A DNA stretch of 64,000 nucleotides from Verrucomicrobiaceae bacterium (GCA_019694165.1 JAIBCL010000001.1:248001-312000), one strand, 5' to 3'. Positions 1 to 9,048 are shown, counted from the first letter of the stretch. Numbers and translations: made by a program. Notes: generated by a model not told the origin, from the sequence alone.

Positions 1-1917
1 TTGCAGGCTGCCGATGACCTTCGTCTTCGCGTCGCGCAATTCTTTGGCGGAGAATTTCTTCCCGGCCTCGGGCAAGCAGCGGGCGAACATGTAGTACTTG
101 ATCTTCGGCTCGGTGCCTGACGGACGGACGGCGAAGCTGCGGCCGTCGGCGAGATCGATGATCAGCATCTTCTCCTTCGCGACAATCTCCCCTTCCTCGT
201 CGCGGATCTCGTCCTTGCGGAAGTCGCGCACGCGAACGACGGCGGAGCCATCGACCTCCTTCGGCGGGTTCGCCGCGTAGGAATCGGCCAGCTTGGCGAT
301 CTTCGCCGCTCCCTCCGCTCCCTCGAAGACCTTGCTCTTGTTCACTTCCAGGAAGTAGCCGATCTCGGAATACACTTCGTCGAGCAATTGATACACGGTC
401 ATCGCACGCGAGGCGGCATAGGCCGCCAGCTCGGCAAACATGACCACGGCGGCATTGCCGTCCTTGTCACGGCTGAAGTCGGAACCCATGTAGCCGTAGC
501 TTTCTTCATCGCCCAGCACCATGAAGCGACTGTGCTTCAATCGGGCGGCGCGGGTTTGCTCATCGTCCATGTCACGATACTTCGCGCGGATGGGCTTCGG
601 GAGCGCGTCTTCGTACTTTTGGAGCTTGGCGCTGATCCATTTGAAGCCGGTGAGCGTGTTCACGACATTGATGCCGAAGTGCCGTGCGATCACATCCTGC
701 ATCGGCGATGTGACGAAGGTCTTGAGCAGCACGGCGTTGTGCTTGTTCTTCTCGGTGAGGATGCCGAGTTCGAACATGGTCTTGATGCGGTACCACGCCA
801 TGAGCGAGCCGGTCTGATTGCCGGTGAGAAGGATCATCTTGCCCTTGTCGTCGCGCACGCCCACGCCCATGCGGTCGCAGTCGGGATCGGTGCCGATGAC
901 GATGTCGGCCTTCTTTTCGTTCGCGAGATCAACGGCCATCGCCAGCGCAGGAGCGTTCTCCGGATTTGGCGATTCCACGGTCGGGAAGCGTCCGTCGAAC
1001 ACATCCTGCTTCGGCACGGTGAAGAAATTGAAACCGAGCTTCTTCAGGATCACCGGAACGAGCACACCGCCAGCACCGTGCAACGCGGTGTACACGATCT
1101 TGAGCTTCTTCGCATGCAGATCCTGGAGCAGTTCAGGCTGCAGCATGAGCGGCTGCAGGCGCGCGAGATAGAGCTTGTCCATCTCCTTGCCCAGCTTCTT
1201 GAGCCTGCCCTGCTTCGACTTTGGCAGCGGCGTGGCGTCCTCGCCCTTGATCGCGTTCACCTCGGCGATGATGCCGCTGGCGTGCGGCTCCACAATTCCC
1301 GCACCATCGGAGAAATTGACCTTGAAGCCATTGTCATGCGCGGGATTGTGCGAGGCGGTGAGCATCACACCCGCATCGGCGCGGAGCGTTCGCAGCGCAT
1401 ACGACATCTCCGGTGTGGCGCGCGGGCCGTCGAACAGGTGAACATCGACACCTTGCTCCACCGCGATCTTCGCGCAGAACTTCGCGAACTCCGGTGAGAA
1501 ATGGCGGGTGTCATGCGCGAAGACGATGCTCGGACGGCCCGCGAGCTTTTTCTTCGCGCGCCATTTGAGGATGTAGGCCACCAGCCCCCGGGTGGCCCGG
1601 CTCACGTTGTAGAAGTTCATCGCGTTCGTGCCCACGCAGGGGAAATCGGGCCGCAAGTCCTTCTTCGCCTTGCCGCGCTCGGCCTTCGTCACGACTTTGC
1701 CCACGGTACGTCCTCGCAGGCCGCCGGTGCCGAACTTCAACTTCTGGAAGAAGCGGTCGTTCAGCTCCGCCCACTGTCCAGCCTTCGCCAGTTCGTTCAC
1801 GCTCGCGCGATAGAGCGGATTGGTGCTCGCGGCGAGGAGCGACTGAATGTTTTCACGGGCTTCGGGCAGGAGTTGACCAGCTTCGACGGCGGCTTGCAGG
1901 TTGGCTTCGAGTGACAT
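1..1917 (-). CDS. phospho-sugar mutase (phosphoglucomutase/phosphomannomutase family), 3' end outside window
   Basis: Interconverts hexose 1- and 6-phosphates in the cytosol. At least 639 residues are read from the ATG at 1915-1917. The stop codon lies beyond base 1, so the gene is cut by the window edge. All hallmark loops are present: the phosphoserine loop TASHNP near residue 189, the metal loop GTDPDCDR near residue 340, the sugar-recognition loop GDEESYG, and the C-terminal phosphate-binding loop RPSGTEPKIKYY near residue 597. The length and the long N-terminal extension suit the PgcA-like large phosphoglucomutases better than short PMM/GlmM enzymes. Substrate preference cannot be read from the sequence. 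The neighbouring gene is divergent. Confidence 0.9.
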   Translation of the reverse strand, partial: MSLEANLQAAVEAGQLLPEARENIQSLLAASTNPLYRASVNELAKAGQWAELNDRFFQKLKFGTGGLRGRTVGKVVTKAERGKAKKDLRPDFPCVGTNAMNFYNVSRATRGLVAYILKWRAKKKLAGRPSIVFAHDTRHFSPEFAKFCAKIAVEQGVDVHLFDGPRATPEMSYALRTLRADAGVMLTASHNPAHDNGFKVNFSDGAGIVEPHASGIIAEVNAIKGEDATPLPKSKQGRLKKLGKEMDKLYLARLQPLMLQPELLQDLHAKKLKIVYTALHGAGGVLVPVILKKLGFNFFTVPKQDVFDGRFPTVESPNPENAPALAMAVDLANEKKADIVIGTDPDCDRMGVGVRDDKGKMILLTGNQTGSLMAWYRIKTMFELGILTEKNKHNAVLLKTFVTSPMQDVIARHFGINVVNTLTGFKWISAKLQKYEDALPKPIRAKYRDMDDEQTRAARLKHSRFMVLGDEESYGYMGSDFSRDKDGNAAVVMFAELAAYAASRAMTVYQLLDEVYSEIGYFLEVNKSKVFEGAEGAAKIAKLADSYAANPPKEVDGSAVVRVRDFRKDEIRDEEGEIVAKEKMLIIDLADGRSFAVRPSGTEPKIKYYMFARCLPEAGKKFSAKELRDAKTKVIGSLQ

Positions 1918-2166
1918 GGGCGCGGATTCTACAAACACCGCGCCAGTGCGCAAACCTCCTTTTCTCGCGGCAAGCGAAAGCACGGGCCAACGCCGATCAC
2001 CACTGGACGCAGGAAGAACAACGCCATCGCCTCGCATCGAGTCCGAGGCTCCGCGGGAGTGATCTTGAAAACCCAGAGCGACAGAAACTTCAAAAAAAGA
2101 TTGCTCAGATGCAGGTTCGTGTGATTATTTAACTTATCCAAATATTTAAGACATCCCAGACTCGCC

Positions 2167-2997
2167 ATGAAATCCTTCCTTCATCTGATCGTGGTCCTTG
2201 GGGCGTGCTGGAGCGTGACCGCCTCGGCGCAATACGGGTACACGCCGCCAGTGCCTCCGACGCCACCGACGATGCCCACGCCGCCACAGAGCACCTATCC
2301 GGCGTATCCATCATCAGGTGGAGTACCTCCTGCCGGAGCCGGAATGGATGTCGGCTATGGCTATGGCACCACGCCAGCACCGACGTATGGATCCGCCTCG
2401 TATGGGGCCAGTGGCTACGCTCCGCCGTCGGCACCGGGACCCGGTGCGATGGCTCCTGGCATCGGAGCGAGCTTGTTGAGCTACGGTTACCTTGAGGGTT
2501 TCTACCAGTACACGGACTTCAAGGATTCCTCGCTCGACCCTGCCAACGGCCTCGGGCTTGCGCTGAGCGCCCAGCTTTTCAATCCGTTTTTCATCAAGGC
2601 GGGATTCAACTGGGCGTCCAGCAACGGCGGCTCGCAGGAAAAGCAGGGATTCGATTTCAGTTCGGTGTCCATCGGTGCCGGGGCCTACATCCCGGTCAGC
2701 CCGCGCTTTCACCTGATGTGTGACGTAGGCGGCGCGTATTACAAACTCGATGCTGACAAGGAATCGGTGAGTTTCAGCGACGGTGCCATCTACGTGCATC
2801 CAGGTGTCAGGATCGCCGCCACGCAATCACTCGAACTCCAGGGAGGGCTGATGTTCACAAGCGCTGACAGCTACGACTCAATCATTTTCGACGTGGCAGC
2901 ATATTGGAAGATGTTTTCAGCACTGGACTTGAAAGTGGGTGCGGACATCGGCGACGAGAGCACGGCCTGGAAGGCCGGCTTGCGCGTCCGTTGGTAA
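2167..2997 (+). CDS. secreted outer-membrane beta-barrel-like protein with Pro/Tyr/Gly-rich N-terminus
   Basis: 276 residues. A signal peptide ends at a clear SASAQ-type cleavage site near residue 22. It is followed by about 75 residues rich in Pro, Tyr, Gly and Ser, a low-complexity, probably extended segment. The C-terminal about 170 residues alternate polar and aromatic positions and end in the aromatic residue of LRVRW, as expected for a small outer-membrane barrel. The exact family is not recognised. An AT-rich stretch (about 2120-2150) just upstream could hold its promoter, and a strong hairpin terminator follows at 3048-3083, so it is likely a single-gene transcript. Confidence 0.65.
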   Translation: MKSFLHLIVVLGACWSVTASAQYGYTPPVPPTPPTMPTPPQSTYPAYPSSGGVPPAGAGMDVGYGYGTTPAPTYGSASYGASGYAPPSAPGPGAMAPGIGASLLSYGYLEGFYQYTDFKDSSLDPANGLGLALSAQLFNPFFIKAGFNWASSNGGSQEKQGFDFSSVSIGAGAYIPVSPRFHLMCDVGGAYYKLDADKESVSFSDGAIYVHPGVRIAATQSLELQGGLMFTSADSYDSIIFDVAAYWKMFSALDLKVGADIGDESTAWKAGLRVRW

Positions 2998-3047
2998 ACT
3001 TGTTGTTGTGTGTTCAATGCAGATCGTGCGTGTGTGTGGCGCAGGGG

Positions 3048-3083
3048 AAAGGCGCTCTGGTGCAAGCCGGAGCGCCTTTCTTC
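3048..3083 (+). terminator. rho-independent-type terminator after the barrel-like gene
   Basis: Perfect 10-bp stem: AAAGGCGCTC at 3048-3057 pairs with GAGCGCCTTT at 3070-3079 across a 12-nt loop, followed by CTTCTT. It sits 50 bases after the stop of the 2167-2997 gene and 40 bases before the end of the opposing endonuclease III gene, so it may work in both directions. Confidence 0.75.
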
Positions 3084-3122
3084 TTGCAACCTTCAGGCTT
3101 CCCGCACACCACGTCGGGCCAA

Positions 3123-3776
3123 TCACGCCCGCTTCGTCCTCACGCCTCGCCTGCGCTCGGGAAAGAGGTGACGACAAATCTCGCACAAGGTGCCATCGCA
3201 CCCCCTGGCTGAGCAGTACTCGCGACCATAGTGGATGAGCTGCAGGTGCAACCGGTTCCAGATATCCCGCGGAAAAAGCTTCTTCAAATCACGCTCGGTC
3301 TGTGCCACCGATCTGCCGTTCGTAAGCTGCCAGCGCTGCGCGAGCCGATGAATGTGGGTGTCCACAGGGAATGAGGGCACGCCAAATGCCTGCGCCATCA
3401 CGACTTGCGCTGTCTTGTGGCCCACGCCAGGCAACGACTCAAGTTCCTCCAGCTTCTGCGGCACCGCACCGCCGTGTCGTTGGACAATCAGCGCGGACAG
3501 GTTCTTGATGGCCCGGGCCTTCTGCGGGCCGAGGCCACAGGGTTTCACGATCGCCTCGATCTCGCTGACCTGACGCAGCGCCATGCGCTCAGGCGTGGCG
3601 GCCAAGGCAAAGAGCCGTGGTGTGACCTGATTTACTCGCACGTCGGTGCATTGGGCGGAGAGCAGCACCGCCACCAGCAGAGTGTAAGCATCGCGATGGT
3701 CCAGTGGGATCGGCGGATCGGGATACAGTTCTCCCAGCCGCTTCGCGACATACCCTGCGCGCTCGTGCCTCGTCAC
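3123..3776 (-). CDS. nth: endonuclease III (DNA glycosylase/AP lyase)
   Basis: 217 residues, normal for Nth. It removes oxidised pyrimidines and cleaves AP sites in base-excision repair. The helix-hairpin-helix LPGVGHKTAQVV carries the catalytic Lys, and the GPD-region Asp lies in FPVDTHIHRL. The N-terminal LLSAQCTD segment is also typical. The C-terminal iron-sulfur region has four Cys, but spaced C-x4-C-x4-C-x2-C (EYCSARGCDGTLCEIC) rather than the E. coli C-x6-C-x2-C-x5-C pattern, with no Cys following. It lies 18 bases downstream of the 3D-domain lipoprotein gene on the same strand. Confidence 0.93.
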   Translation of the reverse strand: MTRHERAGYVAKRLGELYPDPPIPLDHRDAYTLLVAVLLSAQCTDVRVNQVTPRLFALAATPERMALRQVSEIEAIVKPCGLGPQKARAIKNLSALIVQRHGGAVPQKLEELESLPGVGHKTAQVVMAQAFGVPSFPVDTHIHRLAQRWQLTNGRSVAQTERDLKKLFPRDIWNRLHLQLIHYGREYCSARGCDGTLCEICRHLFPERRRGVRTKRA

Positions 3777-3794
3777 GTCGATGAAAAGGACAGG

Positions 3795-4304
3795 CTACGA
3801 ACTGCGCTCGATGCGCTGCACCATCTTCCGCACATGATCATTGCGCGTGCGCTCACGCATGATGGCAAGGCTCTTCGAGAAAGATCCCCAGCGCAGCACC
3901 CGGATGTTTACGCTGCGCACACCCCAGTTTCGCATCTCCTGCTTGTCGGGCTTGTAGAGATCGATGGTGTTCGTGCCTACGAGTGCCGATCCATAGTCAT
4001 CGACTTCATACACATACGGATCTCCGTCGATTTGGAACACCGTGCCTACCGGATAGACCGACCAGTCGGTCGCCGCACTCCTCACCCGGCCATACTTCAA
4101 ATGATCGCCCGCGGCCGAAGCCGTGCCATAGCGAACATGGTCGGCCTCGGAATGAGTGTACGCCGTGGTACGCACCGAGTTGATGCGCGTGGCGCTGGAT
4201 TGAATACTGCCACTTCGGCCAGCCACGGGTTTCTTTGACGGACTGTCGCATGATACCAAGGCGACAGAGGCAAGTACGAGGGCGGAGAGGGTGAGTAATC
4301 GCAT
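3795..4304 (-). CDS. 3D-domain lipoprotein
   Basis: 169 residues. The N-terminus is a lipoprotein signal peptide with lipobox LVSC (Cys near residue 19). The body contains the 3D-type double-psi-barrel signature: a TTAYTHSEADH segment, then DWSVYPVGTVFQI, then YEVDDYGSALVGTNTIDLY with the conserved Asp residues. This fold is shared with lytic transglycosylase MltA and the C-terminus of YabE, so a role in cell-wall glycan binding or cleavage at the inner face of the outer membrane is likely. Enzymatic activity is not proven by the sequence. It precedes nth by 18 bases, though the two functions look unrelated. Confidence 0.75.
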   Translation of the reverse strand: MRLLTLSALVLASVALVSCDSPSKKPVAGRSGSIQSSATRINSVRTTAYTHSEADHVRYGTASAAGDHLKYGRVRSAATDWSVYPVGTVFQIDGDPYVYEVDDYGSALVGTNTIDLYKPDKQEMRNWGVRSVNIRVLRWGSFSKSLAIMRERTRNDHVRKMVQRIERSS

Positions 4305-4507
4305 TAAGACGGAGGTTGGGGTTTTTTGAATTTCCGAATTTATGAGGCTGGATTGTGCGGGATGACGACTGACAAATCAATCATTGAAATCATGTCATTT
4401 TTGCCTCGACCCACCTATGTTTATTCGGAGTGATTTGAGTGAATTGAGTGAAATTTCCATGTCTCATTTTATGACTGCTCAACAACAAGGAGCGCAGCTG
4501 CAATCCG

Positions 4508-5476
4508 ATGTCGTTCGCTCAACTCGACATACCACAGCTTGATCTGGACAGGCCGCAATGCCTGATCTTGAATCGACTCATGCTCGCTGATGCCCTTCCC
4601 CTGCTCCGCCAATATCTTCGTCAGCAGGCCGATGACGGACAGACACATGTGCCTGTCCGGCCCGAAGCGCGAGAGCTGCTCCCAAGGCTTGCCTCGCGCC
4701 GGCAGGCCGAATCAGACGCCGCCCGACTGTCGCGGACTGCTCCGGGGCCGTCCAGCCAGCCGCCAGCCGCAGCGCCGCCCAGCCCGGACCCCGGGTCAGC
4801 ATCCGCTGTGCCTAGCCTCGTCCTCGAGGTGGCAGGTGCCACGCGGGAGGAAAAGCTCGCCCGCCTCGCGCAGATGGCAGAAGAGGCACCGGCCCCCCGC
4901 GCTCTTGGCACCCTGCGAGGCACCATGGTGTTCGCCGTCGGGAATCCCAATGCCGGAGTGATGTTCATCGGCGAGGCACCGGGTGCCGAGGAGGAAAGAC
5001 AGCACGAGCCATTCGTCGGACCCGCAGGCCAGTTGCTGACGAAGATCATCACCGCCATGGGTTTGAAGCGCGCGGATGTGTACATCAGCAACATCTGCAA
5101 ATTCCGACCCGCGATGGAGAACCAGGGCAACGGCAACCGCAAGCCCTCCGCGCAGGAGATGGCTGCTTGCCTGCCTTTCATCCTCACGGAAATCGACATC
5201 ATCCGGCCGAAGGTCATCGTCGCGCTCGGCGGCACAGCGGCGGAAGGACTCGGCATCCCGGGGCCCGTCGGTCGAAATCGAGGACGCTTCCATGTCGTGG
5301 GCGGCGTCCCCGTCGTCGTCACCTGGCACCCATCCTACCTGCTGCGACAGGAACAGGAAGGCGCGGGCCTCCAGGCCAAACGCCAGTCTTGGGAGGACAT
5401 GCTGATGGCCATGGACGAGGCCGGACTGCCCATCAGCGAAAAGCAGCGCGGCTTTTTCAAGTCCCGCGCCGGATAG
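4508..5476 (+). CDS. uracil-DNA glycosylase, family 4-like, lacking the N-terminal iron-sulfur cysteines
   Basis: 322 residues. It should excise uracil from DNA. Motif 1 is GEAPGAEEE followed by [10 protein letters not shown] near residues 157-180, and motif 2 is TWHPSYLLR near residue 280. A low-complexity Pro/Ala-rich linker (about 80-110) separates an N-terminal extension. Canonical family 4 enzymes have a Cys pair just before the FGxGNP strand, but here that stretch reads [17 protein letters not shown] with no Cys. Only Cys in CKFRP, AACLPF and one near residue 18 exist, too few for a standard 4Fe-4S site. The start is supported by AGGAG about 15 bases upstream; the Met at 4580 is an alternative. 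Confidence 0.82.
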   Translation: MSFAQLDIPQLDLDRPQCLILNRLMLADALPLLRQYLRQQADDGQTHVPVRPEARELLPRLASRRQAESDAARLSRTAPGPSSQPPAAAPPSPDPGSASAVPSLVLEVAGATREEKLARLAQMAEEAPAPRALGTLRGTMVFAVGNPNAGVMFIGEAPGAEEERQHEPFVGPAGQLLTKIITAMGLKRADVYISNICKFRPAMENQGNGNRKPSAQEMAACLPFILTEIDIIRPKVIVALGGTAAEGLGIPGPVGRNRGRFHVVGGVPVVVTWHPSYLLRQEQEGAGLQAKRQSWEDMLMAMDEAGLPISEKQRGFFKSRAG

Positions 5477-5575
5477 CATCGACACCGGTCCTTGTCCGTT
5501 TCGGACGGCTGCCAAGTCCCGGCCTCCACTCATGTTTGTCACCCGCCCGGCCCCATCGCCTCTCAGCAACACCCT

Positions 5576-6844
5576 ATGTCTGTCGAATCGCTTACCTCCT
5601 GTTTAGAGGCCCGGCTTTCCACCGCGCTGCACTGGCTCAAACGACTGGTGGACTTGAACAGCTTCACGGCAAATCCGCTCGGCGTGGATCGTGTGGTCGA
5701 GGTCACGGCCGAGATGTTTGAGGAACTCGGCTTCAAGGCCGAGCGCGTCGCCTCCGAGCACGCCGGATACGGCCATCACCTCTTCCTCACGCGGCCCGGC
5801 ACGAGCAGCGGCAGGCCCGTGGTGCTCGTGACGCACTCGGACACCGTGTTTCCACCAGAAGAAGAAGCGCGGAATGATTTCCGCTGGATGGAAGCGCCTG
5901 CCGAAGGCCGCATCTACGGCCCAGGCACGGTCGATATCAAAGGCGGCACCGTACTTATCTGGATGGTTCTGCACGCCTTGCGCGAGATCGCGCCTGATGA
6001 ATTCGAGCGGACGAACTGGCTCGTGGCAGCAAACGCCTCCGAAGAAGTGATCGCAGCGGACTTTGCGCAGCGGACAAAGGACCGGTGCCCGGCAGGCGCG
6101 CGCGCCGCGCTCGTTTTCGAAGGGGGGCCGCGGCTGGACGGCGGATGGCAGATCGTAACCGCGCGGAAGGGCCGGGCCGAATTTCGCATCACGGCGCGCG
6201 GACGCGGCGCACATGCCGGGAGCAGCCATGCCGAGGGTGTGAACGCCGTGGTCGCCCTCGCGCACATCACGCCATCGGTGGCCGCCATCACTGACTACGG
6301 GCGCGATCTCACGGTGAACGTGGCGACGATCCGCGGCGGCACCGTGTTGAACCGCGTGCCGCACGAGGCCGAGCTGGCGCTCGAGGTGCGCGCATTCGAG
6401 CCGGCGCTGCTGACGCATTCGGAGGCCATCATGCGGCGTCTCATCGCGGAGAATGCCGGCCCGGCAGTGCTCTCGCTCGACCGTCTCGGCTTCACGTCGG
6501 CGTGGCCTGCGGACGAGCGCACGATGGGTTTGTTCCGTCACTGGGAAGCCGCCGCACACGATCTCGGCCTGCGCACCGTGCCCATCAGGCGTGGCGGCTT
6601 GAGCGATGCGAACTACCTCGCCGATCTCGGCCCAACTCTCGACGGCCTCGGCCCATCAGGGGCAAACGCGCATTGCTCGGAGCACTCGCCGGCCGAAGGA
6701 AAAGTGCCCGAGTTCGTCGAGCCGGATTCCTTCGTGCCAAAGGCAGCGATGAACGTGCTGGCCGTGCTGCATCTGCTCGGCACCGGGCAGGATGCTCCAC
6801 CTCCTTGCACTGGCAGCAGTCCGGCTCACACTGCACCGTCATGA
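5576..6844 (+). CDS. M20-family metallopeptidase (glutamate carboxypeptidase-like)
   Basis: 422 residues from the ATG at 5576. An upstream in-frame ATG at 5492 adds 28 atypical residues and is not preferred. Two-zinc peptidase ligands are visible: His87 and Asp89 in VTHSDTVF, Asp120 in GPGTVDIKGG, catalytic Glu156-Glu157 in NASEEV, an acidic residue in VFEGG, and the C-terminal His in HCSEHSPAE. A dimerisation domain (about 185-300) contains RGRGAHAGSSH. It probably hydrolyses C-terminal amino acids or acyl groups from small peptides or amides. No signal peptide is seen, so it is likely cytosolic. Its stop overlaps the next start (ATGA at 6841-6844), suggesting translational coupling. Confidence 0.88.
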   Translation: MSVESLTSCLEARLSTALHWLKRLVDLNSFTANPLGVDRVVEVTAEMFEELGFKAERVASEHAGYGHHLFLTRPGTSSGRPVVLVTHSDTVFPPEEEARNDFRWMEAPAEGRIYGPGTVDIKGGTVLIWMVLHALREIAPDEFERTNWLVAANASEEVIAADFAQRTKDRCPAGARAALVFEGGPRLDGGWQIVTARKGRAEFRITARGRGAHAGSSHAEGVNAVVALAHITPSVAAITDYGRDLTVNVATIRGGTVLNRVPHEAELALEVRAFEPALLTHSEAIMRRLIAENAGPAVLSLDRLGFTSAWPADERTMGLFRHWEAAAHDLGLRTVPIRRGGLSDANYLADLGPTLDGLGPSGANAHCSEHSPAEGKVPEFVEPDSFVPKAAMNVLAVLHLLGTGQDAPPPCTGSSPAHTAPS

Positions 6845-7638
6845 GACCCGCCTTCCGCCAACTTCTCGCAGCCACCGCAGCCTTGTTCACGACGACTGCG
6901 GCATCCCTCGCCGAACCGCCCGCACTGCGGCTCACGCCCGATCAAGTCTCGCGCATCGGCCGGCGCATCTGGGAGAATGAGTGTGGCGGCACCGTCGCTG
7001 GCCTTACGAGCTGGAACAAGGGCGAAGACTTCGCCTCGCTGGGCATCGGCCATTTCATCTGGTATCCGCCGGGCAAGCAGGGGCCGTTCGAGGAGAGCTT
7101 CCCGCCGCTGGTAAGGTACCTGCAAAGCCGCCGCATCTCCCTGCCGGCGTGGCTCCCACGCACAGCGGACTGCCCGTGGCCGGACCGCGCCGCCTTCACG
7201 CGCGAAGCCGGTGGCGCGCGGCAGGGCGACCTGCGGAGGCTGCTCGCCGCCACGGTGCGCGAGCAGACCGAGTTCATCATCCTGCGGCTGCAAAACGCGC
7301 TGCCAAAGATGCTGGCGCAGGCACCGCGTGCGAAGCTCGGGCAAGTCGAGGCGAACTTCCACGGTCTTCTCACCACGCCCGAAGGCTCCTACGCGATGAT
7401 CGACTATGTGAACTTCAAAGGCGAAGGAACGAGCACGACCGAACGCTACAAAGGCGAGGGCTGGGGCCTGCTTCAGGTGCTCTCCGAGATGCGGCCCGGC
7501 GGCGGAGCGGCCGACTTCGGCGCGGCCGCAAAGCGCGTGCTCTCCCGCCGCGTGCAGAACTCTCCAAAAGAGCGCGGCGAAGCCCGCTGGCTCGCCGGCT
7601 GGCACAACCGCTGCGACGGCTACGGCCGCCGGCTCTGA
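6841..7638 (+). CDS. secreted protein of unknown function, possibly lysozyme-like
   Basis: 265 residues with a Sec signal peptide (cleavage after SLAEP-type Ala near residue 24). The mature part begins with a helical segment containing IGRRIWENECGG, then a strongly ordered GLTSWNKGEDFASLGIGHF region with WYP and later GWHNRCDGYGRRL at the C-terminus. The arrangement of an early Glu on a helix followed by a Gly-rich hairpin is reminiscent of lysozyme-like glycosidases, but I cannot assign a family. It is coupled to the M20 peptidase by a 4-base overlap, so joint action on cell-wall peptides is possible (inference). Confidence 0.6.
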   Translation: MRPAFRQLLAATAALFTTTAASLAEPPALRLTPDQVSRIGRRIWENECGGTVAGLTSWNKGEDFASLGIGHFIWYPPGKQGPFEESFPPLVRYLQSRRISLPAWLPRTADCPWPDRAAFTREAGGARQGDLRRLLAATVREQTEFIILRLQNALPKMLAQAPRAKLGQVEANFHGLLTTPEGSYAMIDYVNFKGEGTSTTERYKGEGWGLLQVLSEMRPGGGAADFGAAAKRVLSRRVQNSPKERGEARWLAGWHNRCDGYGRRL

Positions 7639-7738
7639 ATCACCCCCGCACTTTCCGTCCCACAGGTCCCTTCCGTCCGTCTCATCCTGCCAAGGCCACA
7701 AAGGACAAACGAAGCCTCCTAGAGGGTCATTCCAGCAC

Positions 7739-7819
7739 GGTTGATGGGCATGGGGAACAGGCGTCCCGCCTGTTCGCGCAGCCGAGACGGCCGCGCCCCA
7801 TGCTTGCGGCCCATCAACC
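7739..7819. repeat. composite palindromic cassette (REP/BIME-like)
   Basis: Outer arms GGTTGATGGGC (7739-7749) and its complement GCCCATCAACC (7809-7819) enclose a second perfect palindrome, GAACAGGCG/CGCCTGTTC (7755-7763 and 7767-7775). ATGGGG/CCCCAT pieces lie between them. The cassette lies between the stop codons of convergent genes and could act as a bidirectional terminator. Its nested-palindrome build resembles the cassettes at 11139-11276, 11788-11872 and 48681-48738. Confidence 0.7.
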
Positions 7820-7835
7820 TTGCTGGCACGCACCA

Positions 7836-8993
7836 CTAGCCATGGGGCCGCCACATCGTGCGGTTGAGATACCAATCGAGAATCGGCGTGCCGTAGAACA
7901 CCCACAGCGCGGCACCCGCCGCCAGATACGGGCCGAACGGAATGCGCGCGCTCCATTCCGCCTTCCCGAAAATACGCGGCACCAACGCGAAGACGGTGCC
8001 GATCACCGACGCGGCCAGGATGGTGAAGAGCACGGCCTTCCAACCGAGGAAGGCTCCGATCATCATCATGAAGTACATGTCGCCGTATCCCATCGCCTCG
8101 CGCGGGATGACGACTTCGGTGCACGTTCCGCTCAGCAGTGTGACTTTTTCGAGATCAAAGCTCTCCTCGTTCTTGTTCGAAAGGCAGACCTTGAGCGTCT
8201 CCGTCTTGATCTCGACGCGCACGTTCTGATAGGCGCGGTCGTTCACTTTGACGTCGGGGCTGTGCAGGATGAGGCGATCGGTGGGTCGCGTGAAAAGGTC
8301 TTCCCACTCATAAGTGTCGCCTTGCAATGTGACCACCGGAGACTTCTCCTCGTCCGGCTGCGTGACGGACCACGCTTCGGGTGTGTCGAAAACGTGGCGC
8401 TTGCGGCCAAAGGCCAGCTTGCCCAGCAGGATCACCGTCCAGATCAGTCCCAGTCCGATCATCGCGCTGAGAAAAGAGATCACCATGCCGCGCCCATGTT
8501 CCTCCTCGCCCACGATGCCCGGCGCCCAATAAGCGAGGAGCAGCCCGGCGAAGGTACCGCCGATGGTGATCTCGTGCGGCAGGATGAAGTGATCGATGTC
8601 GATGAAGGTGCCGGCCACCAGCAGGCTTAGGAAGATGCAAAGCGCGAGCACGGTCGGCCCCCACTCGGCAGTGCGGCCCCAGTCGCCGCCGAAGTTGCGG
8701 AACACGGCGTAAAACAGCAGGCCGGTGAGAACCTCCACGAGGATGTAGCGCGGAGCGATGCGCGAGCCGCAGGCGGCGCACTTGCCGCGCAGCAGCAGCC
8801 AGCTCAGCACGGGGATGTTCTGCCACATCGGAATCTGCTTCTTGCACGACGGACAAAACGAGCGGCGCGGGTTGTTCACCGAGACGCCCAGCGGCAGGCG
8901 GTAGATCACCACGTTCAGGAAGGAGCCGATCCCCGCGCCCAGGAAGAAGACGAGGAAGTGCAGAAGCGAGTTGAGAATCTGGTAGCGCAGCAT
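7836..8993 (-). CDS. pilD: prepilin peptidase / N-methyltransferase with an inserted soluble domain
   Basis: 385 residues from the ATG at 8991-8993, which begins just before the first membrane helix. Longer upstream reading overlaps the divergent vanX-like gene. It cleaves and N-methylates type IV pilin or type II pseudopilin leaders in the inner membrane. The zinc-type Cys pairs are present (C47/C50 and C72/C75). The catalytic aspartates lie at FIDIDHF (Asp132/Asp134 region) and GYGDMY (Asp305), where the usual Lys after Asp-x is Tyr. Between them, residues about 197-298 form a roughly 100-residue soluble insertion not found in E. coli-type PilD. No pilus genes are next to it. Confidence 0.9.
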   Translation of the reverse strand: MLRYQILNSLLHFLVFFLGAGIGSFLNVVIYRLPLGVSVNNPRRSFCPSCKKQIPMWQNIPVLSWLLLRGKCAACGSRIAPRYILVEVLTGLLFYAVFRNFGGDWGRTAEWGPTVLALCIFLSLLVAGTFIDIDHFILPHEITIGGTFAGLLLAYWAPGIVGEEEHGRGMVISFLSAMIGLGLIWTVILLGKLAFGRKRHVFDTPEAWSVTQPDEEKSPVVTLQGDTYEWEDLFTRPTDRLILHSPDVKVNDRAYQNVRVEIKTETLKVCLSNKNEESFDLEKVTLLSGTCTEVVIPREAMGYGDMYFMMMIGAFLGWKAVLFTILAASVIGTVFALVPRIFGKAEWSARIPFGPYLAAGAALWVFYGTPILDWYLNRTMWRPHG

Positions 8994-9048
8994 GGGTGTG
9001 AGGAAACTTGCCTTGCGGGCGCGGCGAAAGGAAGCGAAAAATCCGCCG

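Noticed and set aside
388..1497. 369-residue plus-strand frame opposite the sugar mutase
   Set aside because: The minus strand encodes a complete mutase with all catalytic loops; this frame has no domain.
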